Shown in pieces: positions 1 through 4,578 of a DNA stretch of 7,026 bases. This stretch comes from Deltaproteobacteria bacterium (GTDB taxonomy: Bacteria > Desulfobacterota > GWC2-55-46 > DRQE01). The notes beneath the pieces were generated by a model, which saw only the letters and a program-made list of their open reading frames with translations, made no database searches and was not told the DNA's origin. How positions within the stretch are numbered: the first letter of the stretch is position 1; each line of letters starts with the position of its first letter. A program made the position numbers and the translations under genes. The DNA lies in contig JACRCB010000099.1 of the NCBI GenBank assembly GCA_016219165.1, forward strand, positions 1 through 7,026, in the 5' to 3' direction.

Positions 1-199
1 AGGCCTTAAGGAGGCTTGCGAAGGATTCCGCTATCCCTTCTATGAGGCCGATTACCGATTTGTTGACGCCGAGGATGTTCGCCAGGAAAAGCGGCACCAG
101 CGGGTATATCATCTCGGAACTTATGTCCATAAAAAAGCTCACAAGCCCGCTGACGAACACATTTCTCCCGAATCCGAAAAACCTCTTGCCCTCTCTCAT
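1..199 (-). CDS. MFS transporter, N-terminal part only (runs off the left edge)
   Basis: This is the first 66 codons of a major facilitator superfamily permease whose remainder lies beyond base 1. The reading frame starts MREGKRFFGFGRNVFVSGL and continues with DISSEMIYPLVPLFL and then GVNKSVIGLIEGIAESFASL. The acidic residue followed by SSEMIYPL-PLFL, and the later GLIEG-AE-ASLLK stretch, are typical of the first two transmembrane helices and the intervening loop of one common MFS subgroup. The ATG at 197-199 is supported by a GGAGG ribosome binding site at 209-213, 9 nt upstream. The frame is closed by TAG at 254-256, and I see no GTG or TTG start in between. The substrate cannot be told from this fragment. 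The gene lies 290 bp downstream of the chaperone gene in the same orientation, and I see no functional link to it. The family call is firm; the specificity is unknown. Confidence 0.85.
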   Translation of the reverse strand, partial: MREGKRFFGFGRNVFVSGLVSFFMDISSEMIYPLVPLFLANILGVNKSVIGLIEGIAESFASLLKA

Positions 200-283
200 C
201 TTTCCAAACCTCCACGTCCTTCGGACGGAGTGCCAGCCCGCCTCCGAGAAAATCTAAAGGGTTTTGTATCGGCGGACGCAGGG

Positions 284-314
284 TTTATATGGATGGGCAG
301 CGCCTTACCGTTAA
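284..314 (-). promoter_or_regulatory. Weak candidate promoter for the MFS gene
   Basis: On the minus strand TTAACG (309-314) lies 18 nt from ATATAA (285-290), or 19 nt from TATAAA (284-289). A transcript from here would have a leader of about 80 nt before the MFS start codon. The -35 matches the consensus poorly and AT-rich hexamers are easy to find by chance, so this is only a position to test. A 290-bp gap does make a separate MFS promoter plausible. Confidence 0.2.
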
Positions 315-348
315 GACAATCTACTCTGATAAATTATCTGAAGCAGGG

Positions 349-397
349 CCCGCCGCGGCTCAGCCTGCCCACGTGAAAACATGGAACGGGCGGCGGG
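349..397. repeat. GC-rich 8-bp inverted repeat
   Basis: CCCGCCGC at 349-356 is the exact reverse complement of GCGGCGGG at 390-397, with a 33-nt loop. It lies downstream of the Hsp70-like gene and could form a stem at the 3' end of that transcript. It is not followed by a T-run on the minus strand, so it does not qualify as an intrinsic terminator. The right arm sits in a low-complexity GGC-rich run (388-405), which raises the odds of coincidence. Confidence 0.3.
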
Positions 398-489
398 GGC
401 GGCGGAAACTTTTTACAAAAATTTTTCCCGGAAGAAGGGTCTTTCGTTTGAATGGGACGGCAGACAGGCCGCAATTCCGCCCGGAAAGG

Positions 490-3276
490 CTACTGCAGTC
501 TTATCGCGGTATCCAGTTCCTTATTGTCTTTAGAGTGCCTTAACTTCAGGTCTCCCTTCTCGTTCACGCAGAATGTTATGTCGAGGCCTTCGTCGCGGGA
601 CGTGTCTTCGAGCGGAAGGGTTATAATATTAAACCCTTTAAGTTCCACTTCCTCATCCGTAAGTTTGAGGAACTGCTTTATGAATTCCATCTCGGACTCC
701 CTTATCCACCTCCTCGTGATAAGGCTCTCCGGAATCTCAAGAAGTTCAAGGAATACCTCGGACTGCTCTCCGAGGCACCTTGCGGGCCTGACCCTGAACG
801 TCTTTTCAAAGGGCAGGCTCTCCCCCTTTTCGAGTATTATCTCGTGGGAGTGGTGCTTTTCCTTTCCTTTTGTGGCGAAACGGAGGGCGTAGGCCATTCC
901 GAGATGCCTGTCTATAACTCCGCTTGTCCCGTAAAGCGCCGCCCCTCTTGCCACCGCCGTAAGGGGGCTGTGGTCGTAGACCGCGTTCCTCTTCATCAGT
1001 TCCGGGAAGTTATGGGCGATTTTTTCCTTGAAGGACGGTATCTGGGACGAGCCCCCGGTCAATATGACCGCGTCGACCGTCTCTTTCGAGATGCCGAGTT
1101 TTTTTCCCTTCTTCAGGACATAGGATATCTCCCTGTCCACGTCTTTGTAGAAATCGCGCTCCGAAAGGATATTTTCAAGGTCCTCCCTCGTAACCTTGCA
1201 GACCTCCGCGCCGTCCCATTCAAACGGGACTATCCTGTAATCCGAAAGCGCAATCTTGATTTCTTCGGCCCGGAGGATGAGTTGCGGCGGAAGTTCTCCC
1301 TCCTTCAGGCCGCACTTTTTTGCGAGATAACCGGCAAGCCAGAGGTCTATATCCTTCCCGCCGAGCATCCTGGACCTGTCGGGCTTCGCCACAACATACA
1401 CCTCGTCCACGCTCATCCTCAAGAGCATCGTATCGAGCGTGCATCCCCCGAAATCCATAACGAGGACGAGTTTATCCTTTTCCTCCGCCACCTGATAGCC
1501 TATTGCCGCTGCCAGCGGCTCTTCGACGAAATCCACTTTAACGCCCCTGGCGACCCTCGTTATAATCCTCTCGAGCTCCTTTCTGTAATCGCCGAACCCG
1601 ACAGGCACCGTAACGCGTATCCTTGTCACCGGCGTTCCGGATAACATCTGAAGCCACCCTGTCTGCGGCAGCGTTCTCTTTATGTGGCGGTAGAGGATAT
1701 TCAAATACCTTTCCATCAGGTCTTTTCCCATCGGGTCCCTCTCAAGGAGCATCTTCTTTATGTTCAGGGCATTTGCCTTTTCTTCCGCCTCCATGCCTAT
1801 GGAATCAGTCTCCGGGGTTATAAGGGTGGGGACCGTGTACGTGTCGCCGTACCTTTTTGAGATTACATCCGGCACTATGAACTCGGGCTCATTGTCCCCC
1901 TTTTTCCTCATGATAACGGTGTTTGTGGCGCCGAGGTCTATGGAAAGGGTGTCGCCGGAGAGCGCCTTCTCCCCTTTAAGGTAAATGTGGCTTCCGAAAG
2001 AGGGGTGTTCCTCCTTCACAAAAACAGGCCTTTCGATTTCCCTGCCGTGATACCTCTGCTTAAGGCCGCTTAAGTGCCCGGCCACCTTCCTCACCGTATC
2101 CCTGAAGACGAGGGGCCTTATCCACACGTGGGTATAGGGCTTGAGTATCTCAAGCATCCTCACGTCGTTCATCCGCCCGACGAACTCTTCGAGGACTTTC
2201 GAGAAATCCTGCGCATACCTCTCCCTTATGGCCCTTCTCTTCTTCGAATCGCTGATTTTCTTTTCCTCGGCCACGATGATATAATCTATAACCTCGACGA
2301 CTTCCACGTCCTGCATCCTGCTCTTCACGGAAAAGAAGGGGAGGCTCGCTTCTATCGCCTTGAGCATGAGCGGCGAAAAATACTCCGTCTTCGGAACCTC
2401 CTTAAGGATTTCAAGGAACGCAAACTGCCGCGGGAAGGGTTCCTTTATCGCGAGGGACGCATTGAACGCCTCTTCAAGCGATTCCCTGTAAAGCGCGGTG
2501 AACTCTTCCGTCTTCGGCAGTTCCTGCGCTATGAAGAGGAGGGCGTATTTCCTGTAATAAGGCTCGGCCACGAGAAGGGAAGCCTTTATGGCGAGCCGGA
2601 TGGCTTCCTTGTAGAGTTTAAGGAACTCCCCCTTTTTCGGGAGTGCGACCGCGATGCCGAGGAAGGTGTTATTCCTGTAAAAGGTATAGTCGCTGCTCTT
2701 GGGCAATTCCCTCATAATGTCCTCGAGCGAATACTTCCTGTAACCCGCCTCCTCGGCAATGCCCATGGCGACCCTGTAAGCGTGCACGGCGAGCCTGTCA
2801 AAACCCCCCCTCTGCCTCAACCTTCCGGCACAATCGACGAGGGAGTACCTTCTTATGCCCGGGTCCGCTATCTTATCCGCGCTGTCGATTGAGAGTCTTA
2901 CCGCCCGTTCATAAAGCGTGTTGAACTCCGGACGGACGGGTATATCGCCCGCGATGCGAAGGAAAGCCGATTTCCTGTGCACCGGATGATTTATCTCCAT
3001 AACCGCATTGAGCGCCCCATCCACCACTTGCGCATAGAGTGAGGAAAATTCATCCGTCCGGGGGATAATCCTTTCAATCTCGAGGACGGCGGACCTTCTC
3101 TCCTCTGCGTCGTCTATCTCGTTTATGCTTTTATAGGCGAGCTCGAACGCCTTGAGGCTTCCGGGGTGAGGGGGGAGTTCCTTCAAGAACTTCAAGACGG
3201 CCTCCCTCTTTTTCCTCGGGTCCGAGGATTCCTTTGCGAGCGTTATAATCTGGTTTAACTCAAGTTCGACGTTCAT
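490..3276 (-). CDS. Hsp70-like ATPase with N-terminal 41-residue helical repeats
   Basis: The 928-aa protein has two halves. Residues 1 to about 330 are tandem helical repeats with a 41-residue period (Pro-x-x-Arg near the middle, then LP-x-x-x-EF-x-x-LY), a likely protein-binding solenoid. Residues 444 to about 790 form an Hsp70/actin-fold ATPase: phosphate-1 SIDLGATNT (D447), a Lys at 507/508 where DnaK has its catalytic Lys, connect-1 VTVPVGFGDYRKE, VEEPLAAAIGY (E586), phosphate-2 DFGGCTLD (608-615) and adenosine motif LTGGSSQIP (739-747). From about 808 to the end it resembles the Hsp70 beta-sandwich substrate domain, but no helical lid follows. A role as a cytosolic ATP-dependent chaperone or recognition factor is inferred. 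The start is fixed by an in-frame TAA at 3283-3285; no good ribosome binding site precedes it. It is the last gene of the set, 133 nt after the radical SAM gene. It is not a housekeeping DnaK. Confidence 0.88.
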   Translation of the reverse strand: MNVELELNQIITLAKESSDPRKKREAVLKFLKELPPHPGSLKAFELAYKSINEIDDAEERRSAVLEIERIIPRTDEFSSLYAQVVDGALNAVMEINHPVHRKSAFLRIAGDIPVRPEFNTLYERAVRLSIDSADKIADPGIRRYSLVDCAGRLRQRGGFDRLAVHAYRVAMGIAEEAGYRKYSLEDIMRELPKSSDYTFYRNNTFLGIAVALPKKGEFLKLYKEAIRLAIKASLLVAEPYYRKYALLFIAQELPKTEEFTALYRESLEEAFNASLAIKEPFPRQFAFLEILKEVPKTEYFSPLMLKAIEASLPFFSVKSRMQDVEVVEVIDYIIVAEEKKISDSKKRRAIRERYAQDFSKVLEEFVGRMNDVRMLEILKPYTHVWIRPLVFRDTVRKVAGHLSGLKQRYHGREIERPVFVKEEHPSFGSHIYLKGEKALSGDTLSIDLGATNTVIMRKKGDNEPEFIVPDVISKRYGDTYTVPTLITPETDSIGMEAEEKANALNIKKMLLERDPMGKDLMERYLNILYRHIKRTLPQTGWLQMLSGTPVTRIRVTVPVGFGDYRKELERIITRVARGVKVDFVEEPLAAAIGYQVAEEKDKLVLVMDFGGCTLDTMLLRMSVDEVYVVAKPDRSRMLGGKDIDLWLAGYLAKKCGLKEGELPPQLILRAEEIKIALSDYRIVPFEWDGAEVCKVTREDLENILSERDFYKDVDREISYVLKKGKKLGISKETVDAVILTGGSSQIPSFKEKIAHNFPELMKRNAVYDHSPLTAVARGAALYGTSGVIDRHLGMAYALRFATKGKEKHHSHEIILEKGESLPFEKTFRVRPARCLGEQSEVFLELLEIPESLITRRWIRESEMEFIKQFLKLTDEEVELKGFNIITLPLEDTSRDEGLDITFCVNEKGDLKLRHSKDNKELDTAIRLQ
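2365..3276 (-). repeat. Coding tandem repeats, 41 residues per unit, in the Hsp70-like gene
   Basis: Residue boundaries by eye are 1-40, 41-81, 82-122, 123-163, 164-200 (short, 37), 201-222 (half unit, 22), 223-263 and 264-304, with a degenerate ninth unit after that. The shared pattern is two helices: A-x-x-(A/S)-x-x-I-x-(D/E)-P-x-x-R, then (A/S)-(L/F)-x-x-I-x-x-(E/D)-(L/I)-P-x-x-x-(E)-F-x-x-L-Y. Units 3, 4, 7 and 8 are exactly 41 residues long and align without gaps. This looks like an ARM/HEAT/TPR-type solenoid, but I cannot place it in a named repeat family. In DNA it shows as recurring CTTCCTGTAA-like words on the plus strand, which encode the Tyr-Arg-Lys of several units. Confidence 0.85.
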
Positions 3277-3410
3277 GTCCGGTTACGGTAAAAACCCTTT
3301 TAAAGGAGGCCGTTACTCTTTCCAAAAATTTTCAGACGATACCGCTGGCAAGCCCCGTTGGTTTTGTGGAGGAATTCTACCAACGGGAGGATTCTTTAAA
3401 AAAGTTTTCC
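3277..3410. other. Non-coding gap inside the gene set
   Basis: This 134-nt interval (stop of the radical SAM gene to the start of the Hsp70-like gene) has no open frame worth calling. Besides the inverted repeat at 3354-3387 it contains the AT palindrome CCTTTTAAAGG near 3297-3307 and an A/T-rich block near 3333-3342. I find no convincing -35/-10 pair on the minus strand, so whether the Hsp70-like gene has its own promoter or is read through from upstream is open. Confidence 0.5.
3354..3387. repeat. Perfect 9-bp inverted repeat between the radical SAM and Hsp70-like genes
   Basis: CCCGTTGGT (3354-3362) and ACCAACGGG (3379-3387) are exact reverse complements separated by 16 nt. In the minus-strand transcript the loop would read AGAAUUCCUCCACAAA and exposes CCUCC, the complement of a Shine-Dalgarno core. 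The stem lies 24 nt past the radical SAM stop codon and about 77 nt before the Hsp70-like start. No T-run follows on either strand, so it is not a standard terminator. An intercistronic stem that sets relative expression, an RNA-processing site or a protein-binding operator are all possible. Confidence 0.6.
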
Positions 3411-3983
3411 TCAGGATAAATACGGTACGGCCCTGCCAAAGCCCGTCTCCATGACCCGGCCGTCTTTGCCGATGATGACCTCGACCTTCCCCGGCATCAA
3501 GAAATCGGACTCCCTGTAAATAGAGTTCAGGAAATGAAGCCTCTGGTTCGTCGAGCCCCTGGCTAAAAGCGTCGGTTCTTTCCGCCCGATGTCGAACCTC
3601 CCGTCAACCATGACGTCGGTGAAATCAAAGACCCTTCTCTTTGGTCCGTCCGACGAGACATCCTCGTAGTCAAAGCCCGTATATACTACCGTTGTAAGGC
3701 CGCGTCCTTTGGCCGCCTTCAGGAGTTCATAAAGGGCCTCGGGCTGTAAAAACGGCTCTCCGCCGCTCACCGTTATGCCCTCTATTCCTTCTATAAAATA
3801 TCTATGGAAGATTTCCTCCGGGGTATAGAGGCAACGGACGTCGAGGGGGTGGGTGGCGGGGTTGAAGCAACCGGGGCATCTCCTGTCGCACCCCTGAAAG
3901 AAAACCACCATCCTGTTGCCGGGCCCGTTTACCATGGAGGCAGGTATTACAGCGTGCGTGTTGATAAGTACCATATCGGTCAT
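3411..3983 (-). CDS. Radical SAM protein, single-domain activase (NrdG/PflA-like) type
   Basis: This is a 190-aa radical S-adenosylmethionine enzyme. The cluster motif GCDRRCPGCFNP gives C32, C36 and C39 in the CX3CX2C arrangement that binds a [4Fe-4S] cluster, and SGGEP at 73-77 is the SAM-contacting motif. VNGPGNRMVVFFQGC before the cysteines, DVMVDGRFD around 123-131 and ARGSTNQR at 141-148 all match small anaerobic ribonucleotide reductase activase-like proteins. Length is normal for that group and there is no SPASM or extra cluster domain. Known relatives generate glycyl radicals or install modifications under low oxygen; no glycyl radical enzyme is in the window, so the substrate is unknown and calling it nrdG would be unsafe. 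The ATG follows the previous stop after 9 nt with no visible ribosome binding site, and an in-frame TAA sits directly before it, so translation is probably coupled. Met4 is an alternative start. Confidence 0.9.
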   Translation of the reverse strand: MTDMVLINTHAVIPASMVNGPGNRMVVFFQGCDRRCPGCFNPATHPLDVRCLYTPEEIFHRYFIEGIEGITVSGGEPFLQPEALYELLKAAKGRGLTTVVYTGFDYEDVSSDGPKRRVFDFTDVMVDGRFDIGRKEPTLLARGSTNQRLHFLNSIYRESDFLMPGKVEVIIGKDGRVMETGFGRAVPYLS

Positions 3984-3992
3984 TTAGGCGGG

Positions 3993-4175
3993 CTAATCGT
4001 GTTTTTCTATCTTGATACGCTCTTCCGTGTCGATTGTTTCCTTTTCAGTAAACAACTCCACCTTGCCGAGTATCTTGGATAGATGTTCGGCAACCTCCTT
4101 GCAGTCTTTGAAGATGGTCGAATCCACCTCGACCTTCCCGTCCGGGGTTATCCTTATCCTTATCTCCCTGTTCAT
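3993..4175 (-). CDS. Small DUF2997-like protein
   Basis: This 60-aa protein begins MNREIRIRITPDGKVEVDS and continues with CKEVAEHLSKILGKVE. A short beta-hairpin with I-x-P-D-G-x-V followed by a helix starting near a Cys (residue 24 region) is the pattern of the DUF2997 family, whose members are about 60-70 aa and of unknown function. The family call is made from the look of the sequence and the neighbourhood (DUF1257 and Ycf46-like AAA+ next to it), not from a search. A GGAGG at 4185-4189 sits 9 nt before the ATG. It is followed after 9 nt by the radical SAM gene. Its small size and its position would suit a partner, adaptor or even a modification target of that enzyme; this is inference. The C-terminus (TEERIKIEKHD) is charged and probably flexible. 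Confidence 0.75.
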   Translation of the reverse strand: MNREIRIRITPDGKVEVDSTIFKDCKEVAEHLSKILGKVELFTEKETIDTEERIKIEKHD

Positions 4176-4193
4176 CCTTCCGTCCCTCCGGAA

Positions 4194-4210
4194 AACCCTT
4201 CTTGAGGGTT
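4194..4210 (-). repeat. Intercistronic 6-bp hairpin before the DUF2997-like gene
   Basis: AACCCT and AGGGTT (arms 4194-4199 and 4205-4210) enclose a 5-nt loop. On the minus strand the stem is followed by TTCC, too short a T-run for a full terminator. It lies 14 nt after the DUF1257 stop and 18 nt before the next start, in the longest gap between the first four genes. It may modulate read-through or RNA processing. Confidence 0.4.
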
Positions 4211-4224
4211 CATGAAGATAATGG

Positions 4225-4566
4225 TCAGCCTTTCAAAACGAGCGTTATGTCTCCGGCTATCTCCCTTTCGCTCGCTATCTCGAAATCGAGCGGGAGACTC
4301 TCCTTTATCGACTCGTAGGCATAGAACTGCTTCAATCTTTTTGCAAAAGCCTCTACAACCCTAACGTCGCCCTCGACATGGAAGTTGCCCGTCTTCACAT
4401 CGAGCCCTATATGGATTATGTCGCCGCTGCGGTCTATCCTTATCTTGTCCTGTTTAACGACCAATCCGTACTTTGTTATCTCCCCCCTTCTTTTGAGTTC
4501 CTCGAGGGCGAGGATTATATGCTTTTTACTCTTGAGTTCGGTATCTATGACCGTATAGAAGGACAT
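4225..4566 (-). CDS. DUF1257 (Ycf35-like) protein
   Basis: This 113-aa protein starts MSFYTVIDTELKSKKHIILA and matches the general plan of the DUF1257 family, to which plastid Ycf35 belongs: an N-terminal MS-x-x-T-x-I-x-T/E-(I/L)-K/D strand, a helix (HIILALEEL), then alternating strands (IRIDRSGDIIHIGLDVKTG, FHVEGD) and a helix with a Tyr-rich centre (FAKRLKQFYAYESI). No catalytic motif is visible and no function is established for the family. There is no signal peptide or membrane segment. The start is well supported: GGAGG at 4573-4577 lies 6 nt upstream, just after the TAA stop of the AAA+ gene (12-nt gap), so the two are co-transcribed. DUF1257 genes commonly sit beside Ycf46-like ATPases, which suggests a physical partner or substrate adaptor of the gene upstream. 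The family assignment is by inspection. Confidence 0.75.
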   Translation of the reverse strand: MSFYTVIDTELKSKKHIILALEELKRRGEITKYGLVVKQDKIRIDRSGDIIHIGLDVKTGNFHVEGDVRVVEAFAKRLKQFYAYESIKESLPLDFEIASEREIAGDITLVLKG

Positions 4567-4578
4567 GATTTTCCTCCG

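Larger units (their letters stand above)
200..489. other. Intergenic region between the Hsp70-like gene and the MFS gene
   Basis: This 290-bp stretch contains no convincing coding region. It holds the ribosome binding site of the MFS gene (209-213), a weak promoter candidate near 284-314, a GC-rich 8-bp inverted repeat (349-356 with 390-397) and an AT-rich imperfect inverted repeat (403-430). No stem followed by a clear T-run is visible, so a canonical intrinsic terminator for the upstream operon cannot be assigned. Confidence 0.6.

Noticed and set aside
6..215. Minus-strand 69-codon frame at the left edge
   Set aside because: It overlaps the MFS frame in another phase and its translation is Arg-rich with no family resemblance.
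403..430. A possible intrinsic terminator after the Hsp70-like gene from the AT-rich imperfect inverted repeat
   Set aside because: The stem is mostly A-T with a mismatch and too small a loop, and no T-run follows in either direction.
844..1644. Long plus-strand open frame (266 codons) inside the Hsp70-like gene, and similar ones at 2074-2892, 4378-5160 and 5251-5943
   Set aside because: They lie antisense to clearly homologous genes with intact motifs, show no recognisable domain, and are rich in Arg, His, Leu and Pro as expected from reverse-complement frames of a biased coding sequence.
2365..3276. CRISPR-like or tandem DNA repeats suggested by recurring short words
   Set aside because: The recurrence follows the 41-residue protein period with diverged DNA and no constant spacers; it is a coding repeat.
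490..3276. Calling the large gene dnaK
   Set aside because: The N-terminal repeat half, missing lid and variant phosphate-2 motif show it is a distinct Hsp70-family protein, not the housekeeping chaperone.
4176..4213. A 13-codon minus-strand mini-ORF from 4213 whose TGA overlaps the DUF2997-like ATG
   Set aside because: The overlap is suggestive of a leader peptide, but no ribosome site precedes it and it is short enough to be chance.
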